In this document: piece by piece, positions 1 to 5,201 of the stretch | Numbering within the stretch: position 1 is the first letter of the stretch | Layout of the letters: each line of letters opens with the position of its first letter | NCBI GenBank assembly: GCA_022827165.1 | Contig: JAJDTN010000046.1 | Span: 1 to 6,333, forward strand | Source of the DNA: Candidatus Latescibacterota bacterium | Lineage (GTDB): Bacteria > Latescibacterota > UBA2968 > UBA8231 | Reading direction: 5' to 3' | Length of the DNA stretch: 6,333 bases | The notes under the pieces: model-generated | Database searches by the model: none | What the model saw: only the letters and a program-made list of their open reading frames with translations | What the model was told of the DNA's origin: nothing | Position numbers and translations under genes: made by a program

Positions 1-1
1 G

Positions 2-376
2 CAGGTGGACGACTTCGAGAAGCTGATGCAGAGCCTCGGGCTCGGCACCGACGCCGCTCTGAACATCGCCGTGCCCGACGAGATCGTCGTCGAGCGCCTC
101 TCCAGCCGCCGCATCGACCCCGAGACCGGCCGCGTCTACAACCTCGCCCTCGAGGCCCAGCCGCCGCCCGAGATCGCCGGCCGCCTGGCCCGCCGCAACG
201 ACGACCGCCCCGAGATCATCCGCCAGCGCCTCGCCACCTACCACGCCGAGACCCGGCCCGTCATCGAGCACTACCGGCGCACCGGGCAGCTCATCGAGGT
301 CGAAGGCGCCCGCCCCCCCTCCGAGGTCTTCGCCGACATCCGCCAGGGGCTGGAGGCGGCCGTGCAGAGCCGCTGA
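2..376 (+). CDS. adk: Adenylate kinase, C-terminal part (5' end outside window)
   Basis: Adenylate kinase interconverts ATP + AMP and 2 ADP in the cytoplasm. The frame is already open at the window edge (first full codon CAG at position 2), so the P-loop and AMP-binding half lie upstream. The GTG at position 5 is very unlikely to be the true start. Numbering from that GTG, the visible part shows the CORE/LID boundary (VVERLSSRR, 28-36), a LID with DPETGRVYNL (38-47), then the returning motif RRNDDRPEIIRQRL (63-76) and YHAETRPVIEHY (79-90). These match the family's Arg-rich catalytic positions, LID 'GRVY' and 'RxDD....R.RL' motifs. The LID is a few residues shorter than in the E. coli long form and has no zinc-binding cysteines. 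The TPR gene starts 2 nt after the stop, suggesting co-transcription. Family assignment is firm; a close nucleoside-monophosphate kinase relative cannot be excluded from half a protein. Confidence 0.88.
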   Translation, partial: QVDDFEKLMQSLGLGTDAALNIAVPDEIVVERLSSRRIDPETGRVYNLALEAQPPPEIAGRLARRNDDRPEIIRQRLATYHAETRPVIEHYRRTGQLIEVEGARPPSEVFADIRQGLEAAVQSR

Positions 377-378
377 TC

Positions 379-711
379 TTGTCCGGCACCGACCGCATCT
401 CCCTCTACAAGAGCGGCCTGGCCAAGTACGCCGGCCAGGACTTCGCGGGCGCCCGGGACGACTTCGAGCAGGCCCTCCGGCTCGACCCGGAGTTCGCCGA
501 TGTCCACCACTCCCTGGCCCACGTCCTCGAGAAGCTGGGAGACCTGGACGGCGCTCTGGCCAGCGCCCTGCGGGCGGTGGAGCTGTCCCCGGACGAGGTT
601 CTGGCCCACACGTCGCTCTCCATCATCTACATGCGCAAGGGCATGATCCCGGAGGCCGAGGCCGAGAAGGCCCTGGCCGACGAGCTGCAGCGCCGCCAGG
701 ACGGGGCCTGA
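379..711 (+). CDS. Small tetratricopeptide-repeat (TPR) protein
   Basis: This is a 110-residue protein made almost wholly of TPR helix pairs, which usually act as protein-protein interaction scaffolds. Repeat 1 spans about residues 6-39 (conserved G13, Y17, A25, F29, A32, P37). Repeat 2 spans 40-73 (L46, L53-G54, A59, A63-A66, P71). A third, degenerate repeat spans 74-105 (Y84, G88, A93-A95) and ends in a charged helix. No signal peptide or membrane segment is seen, so it is probably cytoplasmic. The best start is a TTG 2 nt after the adenylate kinase stop. No strong Shine-Dalgarno is adjacent, only a purine-rich GGAGG-like stretch around 350-358 inside the upstream gene, so translational coupling is likely. 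The partner is unknown, and a link to adenylate kinase or to the downstream tRNA enzyme rests only on operon position. The TPR call is secure; the exact start is less so. Confidence 0.8.
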   Translation: MSGTDRISLYKSGLAKYAGQDFAGARDDFEQALRLDPEFADVHHSLAHVLEKLGDLDGALASALRAVELSPDEVLAHTSLSIIYMRKGMIPEAEAEKALADELQRRQDGA

Positions 712-732
712 GCTCCCTCCTCCCGCGCTGCC

Positions 733-1845
733 ATGGCCACGGCCGCCGGCCCGAAGGCCCCCGCCCCCGCCCCACCCGCCGCACCCCCGCAAGAGCCCGC
801 CTTCCACATCGGCCCCTACCCCCTGCGCCCCCTGCGTCCGGGCATGCCGGTGCTGGCCCTGGCGCCGCTGGCGGGCGTCGGCAACTGGGTCTTTCGGCTG
901 ATCTGCGCCCGTCTCGGGGCGCGCCTGGTGGGCGTGGAGTTCATCAACTGCCGCATCGTGCACCAGGCCGGCATCCGCGTGCAGCGCCTCCTCGACTTCT
1001 CCGACGCCGACGTGTACCGGCGCACCGGGATCAGCCTGCTGGCGGCGCAGATCTACGGCAACGACATCGGCCTCATGGCCGACGGCGCCCGCGAGCTGGA
1101 GCGGCGCGGCGCCCAGGTGGTGGACATCAACTTCGGCTGCTCGGTGCCGCAGATCGTGCGCAAGGGCAGCTGCGCCGCCTTCCTGCGCGACCTGCCGCGG
1201 TTCTACGAGGCGGTGGCGGCCACGGTGGAGGCGGTGAGCGTACCGGTCATGGTCAAGACCCGCATCGGCTGGGACGACGACACCATCAACGTCGTCGAGA
1301 TCGTCCGCCAGGCCCAGGCCGCCGGGGCCCGGGCGATCGCCATCCACGCGCGCACGGTGATGCAGAAGTACGACGGCGAGGCCCGCTGGGAGTGGCTCAA
1401 GCACGCATGCGAGGAGGCCGAGGTGCCCGTCTTCGGCAACGGCGACGTGCGCAGCTACGAGGACGCCCTGGCCATGGTCGAGCGCACCGGCTGCGACGCG
1501 GTCATGATCGGCCGGGCGGCGATGGCCAACCCGTGGATCTTCTCGGCCCGGCGCGGCGCCAACCTGGCGGAGCGGATCGAGCTGGCCGCCGACCAGGTGC
1601 GCTGGATGGCGCAGTACAAGGGCGAGCACGTGGGCGTCAAGGAGACGAGAAAGCACCTCGCCCTCTACTTCCGCGACCTGCACCGGGCCTCCCCCGAGCG
1701 CCTGCGCCTGCTGACCACCGAGTCCCTCGGCGAGCTGCTGGACTTCCTGGAAGGCTGGAGCCAGGCCCTCGACGGGGACCCGGAGCGGGACCTCGCCCTC
1801 AGCGCCTCCGAGGCGAACCGCCTGGCCTGGAGCGGCACCGGATGA
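733..1845 (+). CDS. dusB: tRNA-dihydrouridine synthase, DusB type
   Basis: This flavoenzyme uses NADPH to reduce specific uridines in tRNA to dihydrouridine. It has 370 residues: a TIM barrel (about 38-275) and a C-terminal helical tRNA-binding domain (about 280-345). Visible motifs are the FMN-binding start LALAPLAGVGNWVFR (41-55), E69, Q106-IYGN, DINFGC (131-136) with the family's catalytic cysteine at C136, VMVKTRIGW (172-180; K175 flavin-proximal), IAIHARTVMQKYDG (202-215; H205), FGNGDV (234-239) and the phosphate-binding MIGRAAMANPWIF (258-270). Two deviations stand out: GCP is GCS (S137), and the usual small-residue segment after it reads GSCAAF. IGPYPLRPLRPG (26-37) aligns with the usual DusB N-terminus, so residues 1-22, rich in Ala and Pro, are an extra tail. 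ATG 733 is the best start although no clear Shine-Dalgarno precedes it. It lies 21 nt after the TPR gene. Confidence 0.92.
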   Translation: MATAAGPKAPAPAPPAAPPQEPAFHIGPYPLRPLRPGMPVLALAPLAGVGNWVFRLICARLGARLVGVEFINCRIVHQAGIRVQRLLDFSDADVYRRTGISLLAAQIYGNDIGLMADGARELERRGAQVVDINFGCSVPQIVRKGSCAAFLRDLPRFYEAVAATVEAVSVPVMVKTRIGWDDDTINVVEIVRQAQAAGARAIAIHARTVMQKYDGEARWEWLKHACEEAEVPVFGNGDVRSYEDALAMVERTGCDAVMIGRAAMANPWIFSARRGANLAERIELAADQVRWMAQYKGEHVGVKETRKHLALYFRDLHRASPERLRLLTTESLGELLDFLEGWSQALDGDPERDLALSASEANRLAWSGTG

Positions 1846-1875
1846 GGCCGGAGGCAGCAACACCCCCACCGAACC

Positions 1876-1881
1876 AAGGAG
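1876..1881 (+). promoter_or_regulatory. Strong Shine-Dalgarno of the aldolase gene
   Basis: AAGGAG lies 10 nt before the ATG at 1892. It is the clearest ribosome binding site on the left side of the window, whereas the TPR and dus genes lack obvious ones. This supports the chosen start and suggests that translation of the aldolase is set independently of the upstream housekeeping genes. Confidence 0.7.
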
Positions 1882-1891
1882 AGAGCAGACC

Positions 1892-2791
1892 ATGACCGAC
1901 AAGCTGGCACGCGGGATCCTGCCCGCCCTGTGCACCGCCTTCGACGACGACGGCGCCCACCCCGACGACGACCGCCAGCGGGTCCTGCTGCGCGCCCTCC
2001 TCGAGGCCGGCTCGCAGGGCTTCTTCGTCTGCGGCGGCACCGGCGAGGGCCGCGCCATGTCGGTGCCGGAACGCAAGCAGGTGGCCGAGGTGGTGGCCGC
2101 CGAGGTCGCCGGCCAGGTGCCCCTGATCCTGCAGGTCGGCGCCTGTCCCACGGCGGACGCCGTCGAGCTGGCGCGTCACGCGGCCGGGGTGCCGGGCATC
2201 GACGCCGTCGCCTCGGTGGCGCCCGTGGACCGCCCGAACGACCTCGCCGCCGCCGAGGAGCACTACGCCGCCATCGGCGCCGCCACCGACCTGCCCTTCT
2301 ACGTGTACTGGCTGGCCCGCGAAGCCGACCAGGCGGCCACGGCGGACCGCTTCCTGGAGGCCATGGAGCGGGTGCCCCGTTTCGCCGGGATCAAGTTCAC
2401 CGACTACAACCTCTTCCTCTTCGGCCAGCTCATCGAGCTCACCGGGGGGCGCATCAACGCCATCAGCGGCCCCGACGAGATGTGCCTGCCCGCCATGTGC
2501 ATGGGCGCCGACGCGGCGATCGGCACCACCTACAACGTCATGCCGCGGATCTTCCTGGAGATGCGCCGCGCCTTCGACGCCGGCGACCTCGACACCGCCC
2601 GCCGCTGCCAGCGCCACGCCAACCGGGTCATCCGCATCCTCATGGGAGCCGAGGTCATGGCGGCGGTGAAGGCGGTCCTCGGATGGCGGGGCACGTCCGC
2701 GGGCCCGCCCCGGGTGGTGGATCCCCTCGACGCGGAAGGAGAGGCGCGGCTGCGGCGGCAGCTGGAGGCGCTGGACTTCGAGGTGGCTTGA
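1892..2791 (+). CDS. DapA/NanA-family class I aldolase (N-acetylneuraminate lyase-like)
   Basis: This 299-residue TIM-barrel protein belongs to the dihydrodipicolinate synthase/N-acetylneuraminate lyase family, whose members form a Schiff base with a 2-keto acid such as pyruvate. Visible are the carboxylate-binding loop GGTGEG (48-53), the catalytic tyrosine in PFYVYW (Y139) and the Schiff-base lysine in GIKFTDYNLF (K168). Family length is normal. By eye alignment to E. coli NanA, D195-E196 in SGPDEM match D191-E192, which contact the sialic acid tail, and T170 and IGTTYN (210-215) match further NanA positions. This places it nearer the lyase than the DapA branch. Oddities: NanA S47 is G49; the PFYY segment is replaced by PVDR (111-114), removing the relay tyrosine; and the 'NIP' after the catalytic tyrosine is 'WLA'. 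AAGGAG (1876-1881) sits 10 nt before the ATG. It may cleave a sugar-derived 2-keto acid; the substrate is unknown. It lies 46 nt after dus and converges with the methyltransferase-like gene. Confidence 0.88.
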   Translation: MTDKLARGILPALCTAFDDDGAHPDDDRQRVLLRALLEAGSQGFFVCGGTGEGRAMSVPERKQVAEVVAAEVAGQVPLILQVGACPTADAVELARHAAGVPGIDAVASVAPVDRPNDLAAAEEHYAAIGAATDLPFYVYWLAREADQAATADRFLEAMERVPRFAGIKFTDYNLFLFGQLIELTGGRINAISGPDEMCLPAMCMGADAAIGTTYNVMPRIFLEMRRAFDAGDLDTARRCQRHANRVIRILMGAEVMAAVKAVLGWRGTSAGPPRVVDPLDAEGEARLRRQLEALDFEVA

Positions 2792-2800
2792 GCCCGGGCT
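2791..2800. repeat. Perfect 10-nt palindrome at the convergent gene junction
   Basis: AGCCCGGGCT spans the 7-nt gap between the two convergent stop codons and overlaps both stops (TGA 2789-2791 on +, TAG 2801-2799 on -). A second palindrome, GCTCGCGAGC, follows at 2810-2819 inside the 3' end of the minus-strand gene. Together they are the only candidate for a bidirectional termination structure here. There is no T-run on either side, and in DNA this GC-rich such palindromes arise by chance, so a terminator role is only a possibility. Confidence 0.3.
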
Positions 2801-3884
2801 ACCGGCGGCGCTCGCGAGCCGGCCGTCTTCGCCGCGGGGGACCGCCGTCTCCCAGCTCTCCCCGGCGCCAGGCGGCGATGTAGGCGGCGCAGTGCTCGTC
2901 CCGGCCCATCAGTACGTCATCGGCCAGCCGGTAGGGGCGCGAGCCGCGGTCGAGGGCGAAGACCTTGTCGGGGCGGCTGGTCACCGGATCGATGATGCCG
3001 CTGTCGGCGCCGGCCTCGACTGCCAGGACCATGAAGACGTCGTTGATCCACTTGCGGCTCGGGATGCCGAAGGAGACGTTGCTCATCCCCCCGGTGATGT
3101 GAATCTCGGGGCCGTACTTCTGTCGCAGAGCGGCGATCGCCTCGAAGCTGTGCCGTCCGAAGCGGCCGTCCACCGAGATCGGGAAGATCAGCGGGTCGAT
3201 GTAGATGTCGCCGGCGGCGATCCCCTTCTCCAGGGCGGCGTCGACCATGCGGGAGGCATTGGCGATGCGCTCCTCGGCGCTCTCGGGCATCCCGGACTCA
3301 CCCGCGGCGGTGACGATGACGTGGGCGTCGTGCTCGACGGCCAGATCGAGGGCATCGAGGCGTTCGAGTGAGGCCGAGTTGAGCATGGGCCGCCCCTTCG
3401 ACCCGTCCCACGCCCGCAGGCCGACGGAGATCGTCTCGGCATTGGAGGAATCGACGGAGACCGGGATGTCGGTCAGGCCCTGCACCGTCGTCACGAGCCA
3501 GGCCATGGCCTGCTTCTGCTCCTCGAGCTTCAGCGAGATCTCATCAACGTTGAGATCGAGGAAATCGGCGCCCGCCTGTTCCTGGCGCTGAACCATCCGT
3601 CTCAGGTAGTGCATGCCCTCGGCGGCGGACTCCCGGTCGCCGCCCATCGCCGCCTGCACGGCGATCTTGACGTGCTTGACGCGGCCTTCCTCGAAGTCCT
3701 GGGTGCCCTCCACCGCTTCCGGAATGACCAGCTGGCGCCGCTCGCCGTCGACCGAGCGGTAGCGCACCGCCTGGCGGCCGTCGGCGGTGGTCGTGACGAG
3801 CTTGCCGCGGCGCATCACCACCCGCGTGGTGTGGATGTTCTCGCCGATGATGACGAAATCGAGATCGGGGTTCTTCAGCTTCAT
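2799..3884 (-). CDS. Pterin-binding (MeTr/DHPS-fold) protein, methyltetrahydrofolate methyltransferase-like
   Basis: This 361-residue protein has the pterin-binding TIM barrel shared by dihydropteroate synthase, the folate domain of MetH and methyltetrahydrofolate:corrinoid methyltransferases. In order: FVIIGENIHTTR (10-21), ADFLDLNVDE (106-115), IPVSVDSSN (140-148; D145), PMLNSAS (166-172; N169), YIDPLIFPI (228-236; D230) and GGMSNVSFGIPSRKWIN (265-281; N269). These match the positions that bind the pterin in methyltransferases such as AcsE; the SNVSFG motif favours a methyltransferase over a true DHPS. A segment of about 75 residues (22-95), including a basic beta-rich stretch, lies between strand 1 and the rest of the barrel, making it about 100 residues longer than AcsE. 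The C-terminus (348-361) is an Arg/Pro-rich tail. The open frame extends upstream to 4025, but that part is Pro/Ala-rich and unlike the family; GGGAGAGAG at 3893-3901 and the aligned N-terminus put the start at 3884. It lies downstream of the enolase-superfamily gene (148-nt gap). No corrinoid protein is visible, so the methyl acceptor is unknown. Confidence 0.82.
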   Translation of the reverse strand: MKLKNPDLDFVIIGENIHTTRVVMRRGKLVTTTADGRQAVRYRSVDGERRQLVIPEAVEGTQDFEEGRVKHVKIAVQAAMGGDRESAAEGMHYLRRMVQRQEQAGADFLDLNVDEISLKLEEQKQAMAWLVTTVQGLTDIPVSVDSSNAETISVGLRAWDGSKGRPMLNSASLERLDALDLAVEHDAHVIVTAAGESGMPESAEERIANASRMVDAALEKGIAAGDIYIDPLIFPISVDGRFGRHSFEAIAALRQKYGPEIHITGGMSNVSFGIPSRKWINDVFMVLAVEAGADSGIIDPVTSRPDKVFALDRGSRPYRLADDVLMGRDEHCAAYIAAWRRGELGDGGPPRRRRPARERRR

Positions 3885-3892
3885 GGCAGGTG

Positions 3893-3901
3893 CTCTCTCC
3901 C
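3893..3901 (-). promoter_or_regulatory. Shine-Dalgarno deciding the start of the pterin-binding protein
   Basis: On the minus strand GGGAGAGAG lies 8 nt before the ATG at 3884-3882. The longer open frame starting at 4025 would begin with a low-complexity Pro/Ala stretch unlike the family, so this site supports the shorter, 361-residue protein. Confidence 0.65.
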
Positions 3902-4008
3902 AGCCTGTCGAATCTAAGTTGGAAACCACCTGCGCGCCTGCCGATGGCTGGCCCTGGAGGCCTGCAGCGCGTGCTGGAGGAGGAGGTGGAACGGAGCCCC
4001 GAGGCGCA

Positions 4009-4023
4009 GGCGCCATGGGCGCC
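4009..4023 (-). terminator. Possible stem-loop just after the enolase-superfamily stop codon
   Basis: Read on the minus strand, GGCGCC-CAT-GGCGCC begins 9 nt after the TGA at 4035-4033 and can form six G:C pairs with a 3-nt loop. Flanking GCA and TGC can extend it across a small bulge. No U-run follows, so it is not a textbook intrinsic terminator. It could reduce read-through, protect the upstream mRNA 3' end, or be chance in GC-rich DNA. The rest of the 148-nt gap (3885-4032) holds no convincing promoter, only a small AT-richer patch near 3911-3926. Confidence 0.35.
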
Positions 4024-4032
4024 AACCTGCTT

Positions 4033-5079
4033 TCACCCCACCCGGTAGCGCTCCACCACCTCCAGGTCCAGCTTCACCCCCAGGCCGGGCCCGCCGGGCA
4101 CCGTGAAGTGGCCCTCGGCCAGCTCCAGGCTGCCGCCGAGGACGTCCGCCTCGCGCACGAAGGGCAGCTCGTCGCAGGGCAGGGTGGCGTTGGGGATCGT
4201 CGCCTGCACGTGCACCGAGTAGGCGGCGAGCACGCCGAGGCAGACGCCGCCCATCTGCACCCACACGGGAACGTTGCCGGCGGCGGCCACGGCGGCGGCG
4301 GCCGTCACCTCCCGGGCCCGCCCGCCGAGGGTGAGGTAGTCGACGCACTCCGCCTTCAGCGCCGCCAGGACGTCGGCGCCGCGGCAGGGGCGGCGGCCCT
4401 GGGGCACGCCGATGTGCATGGCCACGGGGATGTGGGTCTTCTGCCGCAGCAACCTATAGGAATCGAGGTTCTCCTTGGGTATGGGGTCCTCGAAGTTGGC
4501 CACCGTGCCGAAGGGCTCCAGCTCGGCCGCCAGGCGGGCTGCCGTGTGCACGTGGCCGAAGCTGGTGTTGGGATCGACGCCGACGGTGTACTCGGGGCCC
4601 GCCGCCTCCTTCATGAGGCGCACGGTCTCGACGATGTTGTGGGTCCTCGCCTTGAGCTTGTGGTTGGTGAAGCCGAGGCGGCGGCCGGCCTCAGCCTCGT
4701 CGGCGGTCTCGGCCGCCGGCATCGGCGAGGACCAGTAGGAGACCGGTACCCGCTCCCGCACTCTCGGGCCGAAGAACCGCCACACGGGCCAACCGAGGGC
4801 CTGTCCCTGGAGGTCGAGGAAGGCGCACTCGAAAAGGTCCTCCTGGGCGAAGGGGTCCACGGCCAGGGGGTCCTTCCCGACGAAGGCGGCGGCCTGCGCC
4901 TGCAGGCGGGCGCGGGCATCCTCCGACAGGGTGTAGACCGCCGACTCGCCGACGCCCTCCAGGCCCTCGTCGGTGCGCACCCGGCAGATGGTGATGTCGT
5001 AGATCCTCGGGTTCAGCCGGGCGATCGCCGCGATGGGCGGGATCTCCACGTGGTACAGGTCGACGCCGGTCACTCTCAT
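4033..5079 (-). CDS. Enolase-superfamily (mandelate racemase/muconate-lactonizing type) protein, non-canonical active site
   Basis: This 348-residue protein has the two-domain layout of the superfamily, whose members abstract a proton alpha to a carboxylate with Mg2+ help (dehydration, epimerisation, cycloisomerisation). The N-terminal capping domain (about 1-110) has TDEGLEGVGE (36-45) and ECAFLDLQGQALGWPVW (84-100). In the barrel, HKLKAR (140-145) gives the KxK pair K141/K143, VGVDPN gives metal ligand D169, and NFEDP gives E197. The third ligand, normally Asp/Glu after the 'IP(I/V)A' strand, aligns with H222 in PVAMHIG. The beta-6 segment DYLTLGG (247-253) lacks both the Lys of the MLE subgroup and the Asp of the MR subgroup. 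It could be a sugar-acid dehydratase or epimerase with altered chemistry, or a non-catalytic member; the substrate is not predictable. An in-frame TTG at 5103 would add eight residues, but AAGGAGG 8 nt before the ATG at 5079 and the family N-terminus favour the shorter form. It is divergent from the Gfo/Idh gene. Confidence 0.87.
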   Translation of the reverse strand: MRVTGVDLYHVEIPPIAAIARLNPRIYDITICRVRTDEGLEGVGESAVYTLSEDARARLQAQAAAFVGKDPLAVDPFAQEDLFECAFLDLQGQALGWPVWRFFGPRVRERVPVSYWSSPMPAAETADEAEAGRRLGFTNHKLKARTHNIVETVRLMKEAAGPEYTVGVDPNTSFGHVHTAARLAAELEPFGTVANFEDPIPKENLDSYRLLRQKTHIPVAMHIGVPQGRRPCRGADVLAALKAECVDYLTLGGRAREVTAAAAVAAAGNVPVWVQMGGVCLGVLAAYSVHVQATIPNATLPCDELPFVREADVLGGSLELAEGHFTVPGGPGLGVKLDLEVVERYRVG

Positions 5080-5083
5080 CTGA

Positions 5084-5103
5084 TTGGCCTCCTTGTCGGC
5101 CAA
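5084..5103. promoter_or_regulatory. Inverted repeat overlapping the enolase-superfamily ribosome binding site
   Basis: TTGGCC (5084-5089) and GGCCAA (5098-5103) form a perfect 6+6 inverted repeat with an 8-nt spacer, in the 122-nt divergent region just before the ATG at 5079. The Shine-Dalgarno of that gene lies in the spacer and inner arm. It could be an operator for a dimeric regulator or, in the minus-strand mRNA, a hairpin that places the Shine-Dalgarno in its loop and stem edge. The symmetry is directly visible; the function is inferred. Confidence 0.4.
5088..5094 (-). promoter_or_regulatory. Shine-Dalgarno of the enolase-superfamily gene
   Basis: On the minus strand AAGGAGG sits 8 nt before the ATG at 5079-5077 and decides that start. 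A second SD-like AAGGAGAGG (5119-5111) lies upstream, 7 nt before an in-frame TTG at 5103-5101, so a longer product with eight extra residues is possible. The downstream site is the better match and agrees with the family N-terminus. Confidence 0.75.
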
Positions 5104-5157
5104 GGTACCGCCTCTCCTTGCGTGCCGCGAGACTCCGGGCTTGAATCAGCCTCCCTC

Positions 5158-5180
5158 GCCGGCCCGCCGACGGCGCCGGC
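5158..5180 (+). other. Strong potential stem-loop in the leader of the Gfo/Idh gene
   Basis: GCCGGC (5158-5163) pairs with GCCGGC (5175-5180), and inside it GCC (5166-5168) pairs with GGC (5172-5174) around a GAC loop. This gives nine G:C pairs interrupted only by a 2-nt CC bulge. It ends 8 nt before the GGGAGG ribosome binding site. It may be a leader-RNA structure, but base composition favours such stems by chance. No clear -35/-10 pair was found in the divergent region. Confidence 0.35.
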
Positions 5181-5188
5181 CGAATCCC

Positions 5189-5194
5189 GGGAGG
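5189..5194 (+). promoter_or_regulatory. Shine-Dalgarno of the Gfo/Idh/MocA gene
   Basis: GGGAGG lies 7 nt before the ATG at 5202. The protein begins at once with the Rossmann strand LRVGVVGCG, so site and start agree. Confidence 0.7.
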
Positions 5195-5201
5195 CCCGCC
5201 C

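Noticed and set aside
271..2151. Very long minus-strand open frame (626 codons) across the TPR, dus and aldolase genes
   Set aside because: Its translation is low-complexity (Gly/Ala/Val/His/Arg-rich) with no recognisable domain. It is a mirror frame of strongly GC3-biased genes that match known families on the other strand.
2802..2822. CCGGC...GCCGG stem near the convergent junction as an intrinsic terminator
   Set aside because: It is a short stem with an 11-nt loop inside coding sequence and has no T-run on either strand; chance is likely at this GC content.
3885..4025. 47-residue N-terminal extension of the pterin-binding protein (start at 4025)
   Set aside because: The extension is Pro/Ala/Gly-rich and not part of the family fold. 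A GGGAGAGAG site sits 8 nt before the ATG at 3884, where the family's N-terminus begins.
5104..5200. A sigma-70-type promoter in the divergent region (TTGAAT near 5141-5146; TACCTT on the minus strand near 5107-5102)
   Set aside because: Neither hexamer has a partner at 16-18 nt spacing with a reasonable match, so no promoter is called.
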